Shown: piece after piece, positions 26,478-34,458 of the stretch | Numbering within the stretch: the first letter of the stretch is position 1 | Layout: every line of letters begins with the position of its first letter | NCBI GenBank assembly: GCA_945906765.1 | Contig: CAMDRF010000021.1 | Span: forward strand, 1-37,447 | Source of the DNA: Nitrosovibrio sp. Nv4 | GTDB lineage: Bacteria; Pseudomonadota; Gammaproteobacteria; Burkholderiales; SG8-39 | Reading direction: 5' to 3' | DNA length: 37,447 nucleotides | Translations under genes and position numbers: made by a program | Notes under the pieces: generated by a model | The model's input: only the letters and a program-made list of their open reading frames with translations | What the model was told of the DNA's origin: nothing | Database searches by the model: none

Positions 26478-27652
26478 TGCGGCGGTTTCTCGCCGATTTC
26501 GGTTCCTCCTACGCCGCCAGCGGGCTGGTCGGCTTCATTTTCGCCGCCACCGGTCCGGTGGCGATCATCCTCGCGGTCGGCGCGCAGGGCGGGCTTTCCG
26601 AGTCCGACCTGTCGTCGTGGATCTTCGGTGCGTTTTTCATCAACGGGCTCATCAGCATCGCGTTTTGCCTTTTCCACCGCCAGCCGCTGGTGTTCTTCTG
26701 GAGCATACCTGGCGCGGTGCTGGTCGGCCCGGCGCTCGGCCACCTGTCGTTCCCCGAAGTGATCGGCGCGTTCATCGCCACCGGCGTGCTGATGATGGCG
26801 CTCGGGCTCTCGGGCTGGGTGCGGCGCTGCACCGAGGCGGCGCCGATGCCGATCGTGATGGCGATGGTGGCGGGCGTGTTCCTGCGCTTCGGCACCGGCC
26901 TCGTGCACGCGGTGCGCGACGACATCGCCGTTGTCGCGCCGATGGTCGCGGTTTTCATTTTCCTGTCGTTTTTCAGGCAGGCAGGCCGATGGCTGCCGCC
27001 GCTGATCGGTGCCATGGTCATTGGAATCGTTTCTGTTTTTTTGTTCGATAAATATAATCAAGGCGAAACGGCACTACGATTCGCGCCGCCCAATCTCTAT
27101 CTGCCGGCATTTTCCTGGCAGGCGATGATCGAGCTGGTGGCGCCGCTCGCGATCACGGTGCTGGTGGTGCAGAACGGGCAGGGTTTCGCGGTGCTGAGCG
27201 CCGCGGGCCACAAGCCGCCGATCGATGCCATCGCCGTGGCCTGCGGCGCCGGATCGATCGTCACCGCGTTCGTGGGCTCGGTCTCGACCTGCCTCACCGG
27301 CCCGGTCAACGCGATCATCTCGTCCTCGGGCGAGAAGCAGCGGCATTACACGGCGGGGGTTGTCGTCGGCCTGCTCGCGCTGGCCTTCGGCCTCCTGTCG
27401 CCGCTCTTCGTGCGCCTGCTGCTCTCGACGCCCCCTGCGTTCATCGCCGCACTCGGCGGCCTCGCGATGCTGCGCGTGCTGCAGACCGCGTTCGGCGTCG
27501 CGTTCGGCGGCAAATTCGCCCTCGGTGCGCTGGTGACTTTCCTTGTCACCGTGGCAGATGTACCGATCTTCAACATAGGCGCCGCGTTCTGGGGCCTGGT
27601 GATCGGTTTCGCGATTTCCTGGCTGCTGGAGCGCAGGGACTTCAAGGATTAG
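26477..27652 (+). CDS. benE: BenE-family benzoate/H+ symporter-like transporter
   Basis: This 391-residue integral membrane protein has about 11-12 hydrophobic segments. The pattern FGSSYAASGLVGFIFAATGPVAIIL at the start, FFWSIPGAVLVGPAL, and VNAIISSSGEKQRHYTAGVV later matches the BenE family, related to nucleobase/ascorbate (UraA-like) carriers. E. coli and Acinetobacter members import benzoate with protons; the substrate here is unknown. It directly follows the SCP2-hydrolase gene with overlapping TGATG, so hydrolase and transporter may handle the same compound. An AT-rich patch at about 27015-27085 encodes SVFLFDKYNQGE. The stop overlaps the convergent cupin stop. Confidence 0.85.
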   Translation: MRRFLADFGSSYAASGLVGFIFAATGPVAIILAVGAQGGLSESDLSSWIFGAFFINGLISIAFCLFHRQPLVFFWSIPGAVLVGPALGHLSFPEVIGAFIATGVLMMALGLSGWVRRCTEAAPMPIVMAMVAGVFLRFGTGLVHAVRDDIAVVAPMVAVFIFLSFFRQAGRWLPPLIGAMVIGIVSVFLFDKYNQGETALRFAPPNLYLPAFSWQAMIELVAPLAITVLVVQNGQGFAVLSAAGHKPPIDAIAVACGAGSIVTAFVGSVSTCLTGPVNAIISSSGEKQRHYTAGVVVGLLALAFGLLSPLFVRLLLSTPPAFIAALGGLAMLRVLQTAFGVAFGGKFALGALVTFLVTVADVPIFNIGAAFWGLVIGFAISWLLERRDFKD

Positions 27653-27930
27653 GACTGCGCGGTTCTCCTGCGGCCGACGAGATAGCGTACGCCCGCGCCA
27701 CCGATCTGCTCGGCGTGCCTGCAGCCGGCAGCCATCGTGAACACGTCGCCATTGCGGTAGGCGCGCGCGGCGCCCTCGACGGTAAGCGTGATCTCGCCCT
27801 CAAGCACCAGCGCGCACACGTCGAACGGATGGGCGTGCGTCGCGTTGTCGGTCTTTGCCGCAAGCTGTTTGGTCTCGATTTCGTCGTAGCCGTCCGCCCT
27901 CAGGCGGCTTTCGAAACTGCTAGGGTTCAT
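27649..27930 (-). CDS. small cupin-domain protein
   Basis: The 93-residue protein is a single cupin. Motif 1 is HAHPFDVCALVLEGEITLTV and motif 2 is RNGDVFTMAAGCRHAEQIG, so the metal-ligand set is H, H, then E (in EGE) and H. The ATG at 27930 follows GGGAGAG by a good distance. Single-domain cupins act as small metal enzymes or sensors; function is unknown. It is convergent with benE and shares its stop region (four bases). An in-frame start at 28041 would add an unlikely leader. Confidence 0.8.
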   Translation of the reverse strand: MNPSSFESRLRADGYDEIETKQLAAKTDNATHAHPFDVCALVLEGEITLTVEGAARAYRNGDVFTMAAGCRHAEQIGGAGVRYLVGRRRTAQS

Positions 27931-28033
27931 ACTCACTCTCCCTGAATTGACGTGGGCTATCCGGCGAATATACCGTAGGTCAATCCAGATCCGATGCGGT
28001 TTCGCCCGCAGCCCTGGCACGCATTGAATGTAA

Positions 28034-28153
28034 CATGGCACTTTCCGCTATCCGTCGGAGCTTGAAGGCAGACGCTTCTTCAACCGGCTCTCGGCGCAAT
28101 CGCGTTACCAGCGTTTCCTGAACCAGATGGCGCACCTGCCGCCGCAGCTGCTG
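28034..28153 (+). pseudogene. relic of a GNAT acetyltransferase (Pat-like) with internal deletion
   Basis: A plus-strand frame after TAA 28031 reads FRYPSELEGRRFFNRLSAQS, then RYQRFLNQMAHLPPQLL. YPSELE is the usual lead-in of Pat-like GNAT proteins, and RLSxxSRYxRF is the first helix pair of their GNAT domain. Normally 25-30 residues (a DGTxVxIRPIRPED segment) lie between them, and these are missing. There is no start codon. The frame runs into a hairpin. I read it as a deletion-scarred remnant. Confidence 0.5.
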
Positions 28154-28195
28154 TGCGGACCGGCAGTGACGGCGATACCGTCACTGTTGTCCGCA
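28154..28195. repeat. long hairpin downstream of the FAAL fusion gene
   Basis: TGCGGAC (28154-28160) pairs with GTCCGCA (28189-28195), and inside it CAGTGACGG (28164-28172) pairs with CCGTCACTG (28178-28186) around a CGATA loop. The two stems of 7 and 9 bases are perfect, separated by a 3/2 internal loop. It lies just beyond the stop of the minus-strand fusion gene, where a terminator would be expected, but no T run follows on either strand. It may stabilise the 3' end or be a protein site. Confidence 0.6.
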
Positions 28196-28197
28196 AG

Positions 28198-31032
28198 TTA
28201 TAGGGAACGGTCGCCCGCAGGCAGCAGGTCGGGCTCGCCGCAGTGCCGGAGGATCTCGGCGCGCACCGCGTCGCGCAGCTTCACCGCCGCGGCCCAGTCG
28301 GCACCTTCGGGCGCGATTGGCGCGCTGATCGTGACCGATACCGCGGCGCGGCGCAGGTACCGGGTGCCGTCGCGCAGCACCGAGCGCACGCCGCGCAGCG
28401 CCACCGGAACAACCGGGATGCCGGCCTGCGCCGCGGCCTGGAAGGCGCCGGTACGGAAACCCATCAGGCCGGTGTTGCGCGTGAGCGTGCCTTCCGGAAA
28501 CACGATCAGCGAGATGCCGCGCTTCGCGACTTCGGCGAGTTCGTTGGCGTGTTCGGCGCTTTTCGCGACGTCGAAGCGTTCGATGAACTGCGTGCCGAAA
28601 CCCGAGAGCAGCGCGCGCATGAGGAAATTTTCTTTGAACTCGCGCTTGGCGACGAAGGCATAGCCGCGGTACTCGAGAATCGAGAACAGCACCAGCGCGT
28701 CGAGGTAGCTGGTGTGGTTCACCGCCAGCACCACGGGTGTTTTTATTTCAAGCTGTTCCTTTCCCCGGACGGCAACCGGGATGCCTGACAGAAAAAGGAA
28801 CCATCTTGAGACGGTTCTTCCAACACCCCAGCACGCTCTAGCCGGAAGGAGAAGCGCCGCGAAAAAAACGAAAGGAATAAGTACAGCGAATACCACGTAG
28901 GCGCGCAGCGCGAACAGCGCGCCGCCGAGCGTTCGCAGGCCGCGGCGCAGCTGCGGCGCGGCGCCGGCGAGCACCAGGCGGACGAACTGCAGCCACACCG
29001 CTCCACCCGTAACGGCAGCAGGCCCGCGCTCGTAGAACTCGCGTGCGGCGACGCGCCGGATCTTGCCGCTCGAGGTCTTGGGCACGGTGCCGGGCGGTGC
29101 GAGCACGATGTCGTCGGCTGGCGCGCCGATCAGGCTTACGGCAAGTTCGTTGATCATGCGCTTCAGGTCGTCGTGGCGCGACGGCGCATTTTCCGAGCCG
29201 GCATTGCGCATTTCGGCCAGCACCACCACGCGCTCGGTGCCGGTGGCCGCGTCCCGGCTGCCGAACACCGCGACGCAGCCGCGCCGCACGCCGGCGAGAT
29301 CGCCCACCGCCTGCTCCAGTTCGTAGGGGCTGATGTTGCGCCCGCCGCGGATGATGATGTCCTTCTCGCGGCCGGTGAGGAACAGCGTGCCTTCGGCAAG
29401 GTAGGCGCGATCGCCGGTATTCACCCAGTCGCCGCTGCCGAACAACGTCTTCGTCGCCTCCGGATTGCGGTAGTAGCCCGAGGTGGAGGAGGGGCCGCGG
29501 AATTGCAGATGGCCTTCCTGCCGGTCGGGCAGCTCTTGGCCGGCGGAATCCACCACGCGGATGTCGTGGCCGGGAATCGGCGTGCCGCAGCCGATCACGA
29601 TCAACGGAGAGGCGTCCTCCGGCACCGCTTCCACCGCCTCGCCCGAGCGCGTGAAGCGCTCGCGGTCGAGGCGGTCGGCGCGCCAGGGTGTGCCCGGCAC
29701 GGTGATCGCCACACCGACCGAGGATTCCGCCAGACCGTAGGACGGCGAGAGGCAGTTCTTGCGCAGACCGAACCTGCCGAAGTGCTTTTCGAACTGGAGG
29801 ATCGTGTCCGGGCTCACGGGTTCGGCGGCATTGAAGGCAAAGCGCCACGACGAGAGGTCGATGCCCTCCATCTCTTCGTCCGGAATGCGGCGCAGGCACA
29901 GCTCGAAGGCGAAGTTCGGGCCGCCGGACATGGTGCCGCGATGGCGGTGAATGGCGCGCATCCAGCTCGAGGGCCGCGACAGGAAGGCGAGCGGCGACAT
30001 CAGCACCGTGGGAAAACCAAGGGCGAGGGAGGCAAAGTTGGCGCCGATGAGACCCAGGTCGTGGTACAGCGGCAACCAGCTCACGAACACGTCCTCCGGG
30101 TTGGCGCTTACCGCCGCTCCCATGGCGCGCACGTTGGCCATCAGGTTGGCGTGCGACAGCACCACGCCCTTGGGATTGCCGGTGCTGCCGGAGGTGTACT
30201 GCAGGAATCCCGTTTCGCCGGGCTTGCCGTGCACGGGATTGAAGTTTTTGCCTTGGGTTGAACTTATTTCTTGAGGAGTCAAAATAAAATTCAAAGACTC
30301 CACTTGGGCGCGCAGCAGGTACGCCAGCGGCTTCGCCTCGGGAATCGTGATCATGATCGTCGCGCCGGCGCTCTTGAGGATGCCGACGTGGCGCTTCATG
30401 TGGTCTTCGATCGTCGTCAGCCGCGCCGGCGGATACAGCGGCACCGGCACGCCGCCCGCGAGCAGCACGCCGTAGAACGAGTAGAGGTACTCCTTGCAGG
30501 TCGGCAGCATGATCGCCACCATCTGCCCGTGCAGCAGGCCCGCCCGCGTGAGGTGCGCGGCGTAGCCCATCGCGCCGTCCCACAACGCGCGGTAGCTGAG
30601 CGGGAACTCCTTTTGCTCCTCGTACATGAACACCGTCAGCCGCTCCGGCTGGTGCTCGACGTGGTATTCGAGCGCCTCGGTCAGCGTACGAGCCTGTGTC
30701 TCGGAGGGCGCGCGCACGCCCTCCGTGGTCACCAGTTTCGCGACGCTGCGGTCGGCCGCCTGTGGCGCGTGGCCCACCGAGGAAAGCAGAAAACGCAGCA
30801 GGTCGCGCGGCGTCTCGCTGGTCGCCAGCGCCTGCTCCGGGAGACTCGCGCCGAATTCCTTTTCGAGGCGCAGCACCAGTTCGACGCGCGCCAAGCTGTC
30901 GAGGCCAAGCTCCTTTTCCAGCGAGCTGTCGAGCGTCGCGTGCGGTTCGACGTGCGGGCGGGCTTCCTTCGCCACGGCAACGACTACCTCGAGCAGGCGT
31001 TCTGGAGCGATTTCTCTTGCGGTCTGATTCAT
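28198..31032 (-). CDS. fusion: acyl carrier domain, acyl-AMP ligase (FAAL-like), PlsC-type acyltransferase
   Basis: This 944-residue protein has three parts. Residues about 10-90 are an acyl carrier domain with phosphopantetheine Ser46 in ELGLDSLARVE. Residues about 110-680 are an adenylate-forming enzyme: YTSGSTGNPKG near 278, WLPLYHDLGLIGA as in fatty acyl-AMP ligases, GDRAYL, and catalytic lysine in KTSSGKIRR near 656. After a hydrophobic stretch (about 705-745) comes a lysophospholipid acyltransferase domain with NHTSYLD near 770 and FPEGT near 843. It could activate a fatty acid, load it on its own carrier and pass it to a lyso-lipid at the membrane. E. coli Aas has acyltransferase then ligase; this has the reverse order plus a carrier. 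Substrates are inferred. Confidence 0.9.
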   Translation of the reverse strand: MNQTAREIAPERLLEVVVAVAKEARPHVEPHATLDSSLEKELGLDSLARVELVLRLEKEFGASLPEQALATSETPRDLLRFLLSSVGHAPQAADRSVAKLVTTEGVRAPSETQARTLTEALEYHVEHQPERLTVFMYEEQKEFPLSYRALWDGAMGYAAHLTRAGLLHGQMVAIMLPTCKEYLYSFYGVLLAGGVPVPLYPPARLTTIEDHMKRHVGILKSAGATIMITIPEAKPLAYLLRAQVESLNFILTPQEISSTQGKNFNPVHGKPGETGFLQYTSGSTGNPKGVVLSHANLMANVRAMGAAVSANPEDVFVSWLPLYHDLGLIGANFASLALGFPTVLMSPLAFLSRPSSWMRAIHRHRGTMSGGPNFAFELCLRRIPDEEMEGIDLSSWRFAFNAAEPVSPDTILQFEKHFGRFGLRKNCLSPSYGLAESSVGVAITVPGTPWRADRLDRERFTRSGEAVEAVPEDASPLIVIGCGTPIPGHDIRVVDSAGQELPDRQEGHLQFRGPSSTSGYYRNPEATKTLFGSGDWVNTGDRAYLAEGTLFLTGREKDIIIRGGRNISPYELEQAVGDLAGVRRGCVAVFGSRDAATGTERVVVLAEMRNAGSENAPSRHDDLKRMINELAVSLIGAPADDIVLAPPGTVPKTSSGKIRRVAAREFYERGPAAVTGGAVWLQFVRLVLAGAAPQLRRGLRTLGGALFALRAYVVFAVLIPFVFFAALLLPARACWGVGRTVSRWFLFLSGIPVAVRGKEQLEIKTPVVLAVNHTSYLDALVLFSILEYRGYAFVAKREFKENFLMRALLSGFGTQFIERFDVAKSAEHANELAEVAKRGISLIVFPEGTLTRNTGLMGFRTGAFQAAAQAGIPVVPVALRGVRSVLRDGTRYLRRAAVSVTISAPIAPEGADWAAAVKLRDAVRAEILRHCGEPDLLPAGDRSL

Positions 31033-31043
31033 CGGTCGCGGCG

Positions 31044-31053
31044 AGTGTAGACT
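31044..31053. promoter_or_regulatory. overlapping divergent -10 boxes (FAAL fusion / Bug gene)
   Basis: AGTGTAGACT contains TAGACT on the plus strand (31048-31053), six bases before the Bug gene ATG, and TACACT on the minus strand (31049-31044), 11 bases before the fusion-gene ATG. Neither gene has a Shine-Dalgarno site in the gap. The two -10 boxes overlap by two bases, so the genes may compete for polymerase. The minus-strand arrangement TACACT-N11-ATG recurs at the amidohydrolase gene. Confidence 0.35.
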
Positions 31054-31059
31054 ATCCGC

Positions 31060-32034
31060 ATGCGTCCATTTCTGAAGCTTGTGTTGTGCGCTGCACTAGT
31101 GCTCCTGCCGCTTTTGCCGGCTACAGCCGGCGCGCAGTATCCGGAGCGCACGATCAACCTGATCGTCGCGTATTCGCCTGGCGGCGGCACCGACCTGATC
31201 GCACGGGCGATCGCGCCGTTCGTGGAGAAGTATCTCGGAGGCGGCGCGCGGATCGTGGTGGTCAATCGGGCCGGCGCCGGCGGCGAGATCGGCTTCGCGG
31301 CCCTCGCCGGTTCGCCACCCGACGGCTACACCATCGGCTTCGTCAACACGCCGCCGCTGCTCACGATCCCGATCGAGCGCCCGGCCCAGTTCAGCTGGCA
31401 GCGCTTCGATTACCTCGGCAACATCATCGACGACCCGTGTAATTTTTCGGTGCACGTGGACACCGATATCAAGGATCTCAAGCAGCTCGCCGCTTTTGCC
31501 AAGGCGAATCCCGGCGCGGTCACCGTCGGCACCACGGGTATCGGCTCGGACGATCATCTCGCGATGCTCATGTTCGGGCGCGCCGCGGGCGTGCAGCTGC
31601 GCCACATCCCGTTCAAGGGCTCGGCCGACGTGCGCGCGGCGATCGCCGGCAAGCAGATCACCGTCGCCGCGATCAACATCGGCGAGGCGCTGCAGTACCA
31701 GAAGGGCGGCACGCTGCTGCGCAACCTCGTGCAGATGAGCCCGGCGCGCACCAACCTCGCGCCCGACCTGGCGACCGCGCGGGAGCAGGGCTACGACATC
31801 GAACTCTCATCGCTGCGCGGCATGGTCGCGCCGAAAGGCCTGCCGCCGGAAATCCGCGAGCGCCTCGTCAGAGCGATCGAGCGCTCGGTTTCCGACCCGG
31901 AGTTCCAGGCCAAGGCGGTGCAGTTTTTCTCGCCGCTGCGTTACCTGCCGCCGGCGCAGTACGAAGCGCTGGTGCGCGATGCCGACGTCACCTACCGCGC
32001 GCTGTGGAAGGAACTGCCCTGGGCGGATAAGTAA
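31060..32034 (+). CDS. Bug-family (TctC) periplasmic binding protein
   Basis: The 324-residue protein has a signal peptide of about 25 residues ending in TAGAQ. The mature start YPERTINLIVAYSPGGGTD is the Bug hallmark; the following AGAGGEIG and SPPDGYTIG loops are typical ligand loops of tripartite tricarboxylate transporter receptors. The late LPPEIRERLVRAIERSVSDP is also standard. Such proteins bind carboxylates, amino acids or aromatics; the ligand is not predictable. No TctA or TctB membrane subunit is present, which is normal for orphan Bug genes of betaproteobacteria. Start ATG 31060 is fixed by the signal peptide. Confidence 0.9.
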   Translation: MRPFLKLVLCAALVLLPLLPATAGAQYPERTINLIVAYSPGGGTDLIARAIAPFVEKYLGGGARIVVVNRAGAGGEIGFAALAGSPPDGYTIGFVNTPPLLTIPIERPAQFSWQRFDYLGNIIDDPCNFSVHVDTDIKDLKQLAAFAKANPGAVTVGTTGIGSDDHLAMLMFGRAAGVQLRHIPFKGSADVRAAIAGKQITVAAINIGEALQYQKGGTLLRNLVQMSPARTNLAPDLATAREQGYDIELSSLRGMVAPKGLPPEIRERLVRAIERSVSDPEFQAKAVQFFSPLRYLPPAQYEALVRDADVTYRALWKELPWADK

Positions 32035-32040
32035 GCCCGG

Positions 32041-32729
32041 CTATTGCGCAGTAACGCCTGCGGCCTTCACGACTTTCGCCCAGCGCGGGATCTCGGCGCG
32101 GACGTGCGCGTCGAGTTCGGCCGGCGTCGAGCCGGCGACCTGGTAGCCTGAAGCTTCGATCTGCTTCTTCTGCGGCAGGGATGAGCCGATGGCGTCGAAC
32201 ATCAAGTCCACTTCGCGGCCCAGGATCGCGGTGATCGCCGGGCCGCTGCCCTTGTAGGGCACGTGCGTCATGTCGACGCCGACCGTCATCTTGAACAGTT
32301 CCACCGCGAGGTGGCTGGTGTTGCCGGGACCGGCGGAGGCGTAGTTGAGCTTGCCCTTGTTGGCTTTTGCGGCATCAATGAGATCGCGCAGCGTGCGGAT
32401 AGGCGAGTCCGCGTGCACTTCCACGACCAGCGGCGCGACTGCGGCCAGCGTGATCGGCGTGAAATCCTTGAGCGTGTCGTAGGGCAGCTTCTGCATCAGC
32501 GTCGCGTTCACCGCGTGCGCGGTCAGCAGCAGCACGATGGTGTAGCCGTCGGGCGGCGATTTGGCGGTGAAGTCGGCGCCGATGGTCGAGCCGGCGCCCG
32601 GCTTGTACTCCAGCAGCACCGGCTGGCCGAGGCCCTTGGTCATCTCGTTGGCGATCGGCCTCGCCAGCACGTCCGAACTGCCGGCCGGCGGGTAGGCCAT
32701 GACGAATTTGATCGGGCGAGAAATTTCAT
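32041..32729 (-). pseudogene. broken Bug-family binding protein gene
   Basis: The frame encodes mature Bug sequence (RPIKFVMAYPPAGSSDVLAR, PGAGSTIGADFTAKSPPDGY, YASAGPGNTSHLAVELFK) but lacks two parts. The likely old start is the ATG at 32729, which overlaps the amidohydrolase stop as ATGA; after only MKF the sequence jumps to the mature start in another frame, so the signal peptide is deleted. Near the end, IGSSLPQ joins straight to KKQIEASGYQVAGS, losing about 75 residues of the second lobe. A GTG at 32757 reopens the mature frame but without an export signal. Length is about 230 instead of about 325. The pattern points to a dead gene. Confidence 0.75.
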
Positions 32730-34399
32730 GAGCGAAGTACCTCCCCTGAAGTCGCACCGGTTAACTTTCCGTTTTCCCAGGTCACCGCGCCGTTCACCAG
32801 CGTGTATTCGATGCCCTGTGAGCGCATCACCATGCGCTTCGCGCCGCCGGGAAGGTCGTAGCGCCGCTCCGGGCGCCCGAGCGAGCCGACCGTGGCCGGA
32901 TCGAAGATCGCGAGGTCGGCGGCCAGTCCTGCCTTGAGGCGGCCGCGATCCTGGATGCCGAAGAAATCCGCCGGGTCCGAGGTCATGCGCCGCACCGCCT
33001 CTTCCAGCGTGAGCACCTTCTTCTCGCGCACCCACGTGCCGAGCATGTAGCTCGGATAGCCGGAGTCGCACAGCATGTCGAGGTGCGCGCCGCCGTCGCC
33101 GAGACCCAGCAGCATCGCCGGATTATTGAGGATCTCGGCCATCCGGTCGACGCGATTGTTGAATGAAGTCATCGTGAACTCGTTGTCCAGATCGTCGGCG
33201 AGGGTGAGATCGAGGAAGGCATCCACGCCGTCCTTGCCCTGCGCCGCGGCGACTTCGGCGACTGTTTGTCCTTCCCATTTTTTTAAATTTGAAGATTTGA
33301 CTTCATGAACCGTAATGCGCTCCCAATTGCCGAATGCCGCGGGACGCTTCAGCTCTTCACGGAATTGATTCCTGAAATTTGAATCTCCATACACAGCGGC
33401 CTGCGCTGCCTTGGACTTGTCCTCGAACACGCGCTGCCACGACGGGAAGGCGGCGAAGGAGAACGGGTTGCGCATGTTGATCTCGCGCGTCAGCGGCAAG
33501 GGCGAAGTCTGCGGCCGCGCGCCGCGCGCGATCATCGGCGCCGCCTTGCGCAGCGAGGTGCGCACCGCTTCGGAAATGTCGTCCCGGTCGAACATCGCGA
33601 TGAAGGTGATCGGCCGCGCGCTTTCGGTGAGCATGAAGTCGAGCAGCTCCAGCTCCGGATCTTCCATGACGCCGATCTGCTTGGTCATGGCGATTTCGAT
33701 CGATCCCTTGGAGCGCTCCTTCAGCGCGTTGCAGTAGGCCTTGAGTTCCTCGCGGCTCGCGTTGCGGCAGGCGAGCGGGCGTCCGGCGTAACCCATGTGC
33801 TGGTTCAGCAGCGTGCTGGAGAAGCCGAAGGCGCCGGCGTCCATCGCCTCTCCCAGCAGTTTCTTTATTTCATTCGTTTCCACAACGGAAGCGGCGCGCT
33901 CCATCGAGGCCTCGCCCATGACGTAGTGGCGGAACGGCGTGAGCGGCGCGAGGAAGGCGAGGTTGAGAGAGGGCTTGCGGGCGGCGGCTGCGTCCATGTA
34001 CTGCGGGAAGCTCTCCCAGTCCCAGGTGATGCCCTGGTCGAGTACTTCGAACGGGATCGCCTCGACGTTCACCAGGTCGCGCATCGCAATTTCGCGCGTC
34101 TCGGGCCGGCAGGGCGCGATACCGACGCCGCAGTTGCCCATCACCACGGAGGTCACGCCGTGCCAGGAGGAGGGCGTCAGCGCGCCGTCCCAGCAGATCT
34201 GCGCGTCGTAGTGGGTGTGCGGGTCGATGAAGCCGGGCGCCACGGCCAGGCCCGCGGCATCGATGGTTCTTTTTGCCGCCTCGGTGATTTTCCCGATCCG
34301 GGCGATCTTGCCGTCCGCGATCGCGACATCGGCCTGGCGCGCCGGCGCCCCGCTGCCGTCGATCAGCAGGCCGTTCTTGATCAGGAGGTCGCAGGCCAT
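32726..34399 (-). CDS. D-aminoacylase-type amidohydrolase
   Basis: The 557-residue protein belongs to the N-acyl-D-amino-acid deacylase branch (COG3653) of the amidohydrolase superfamily. It begins CDLLIKNGLLIDGSGAPARQ, has the metal motif GFIDPHTHYD, then VMGNCGVGIAPC with the bridging Cys, and the late LGLGDGGAHLD with the catalytic Asp. It could remove acyl groups from D-amino acids or dipeptides or act on a related cyclic amide; the substrate is not determined. The ATG at 34399 is preceded by TACACT and 11 bases. Next to it lay a Bug receptor gene, now broken, which may have imported its substrate. Two AT-rich patches occur (about 33265-33405 and 33855-33885). Confidence 0.88.
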   Translation of the reverse strand: MACDLLIKNGLLIDGSGAPARQADVAIADGKIARIGKITEAAKRTIDAAGLAVAPGFIDPHTHYDAQICWDGALTPSSWHGVTSVVMGNCGVGIAPCRPETREIAMRDLVNVEAIPFEVLDQGITWDWESFPQYMDAAAARKPSLNLAFLAPLTPFRHYVMGEASMERAASVVETNEIKKLLGEAMDAGAFGFSSTLLNQHMGYAGRPLACRNASREELKAYCNALKERSKGSIEIAMTKQIGVMEDPELELLDFMLTESARPITFIAMFDRDDISEAVRTSLRKAAPMIARGARPQTSPLPLTREINMRNPFSFAAFPSWQRVFEDKSKAAQAAVYGDSNFRNQFREELKRPAAFGNWERITVHEVKSSNLKKWEGQTVAEVAAAQGKDGVDAFLDLTLADDLDNEFTMTSFNNRVDRMAEILNNPAMLLGLGDGGAHLDMLCDSGYPSYMLGTWVREKKVLTLEEAVRRMTSDPADFFGIQDRGRLKAGLAADLAIFDPATVGSLGRPERRYDLPGGAKRMVMRSQGIEYTLVNGAVTWENGKLTGATSGEVLRS

Positions 34400-34410
34400 C
34401 GGTGCGGGGC

Positions 34411-34429
34411 AGTGTACCCCGAGTAGACT
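34411..34429. promoter_or_regulatory. divergent -10 boxes (amidohydrolase / cNMP-binding gene)
   Basis: TACACT on the minus strand (34416-34411) ends 11 bases before the amidohydrolase ATG. TAGACT on the plus strand (34424-34429) lies 29 bases before the GTG at 34459, with GGGAGG at about 34440-34445 as a possible ribosome binding site. The two hexamers face away from each other. Confidence 0.3.
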
Positions 34430-34458
34430 GCGTGCCAAGGGGGAGGCTGGCGCCAGCT

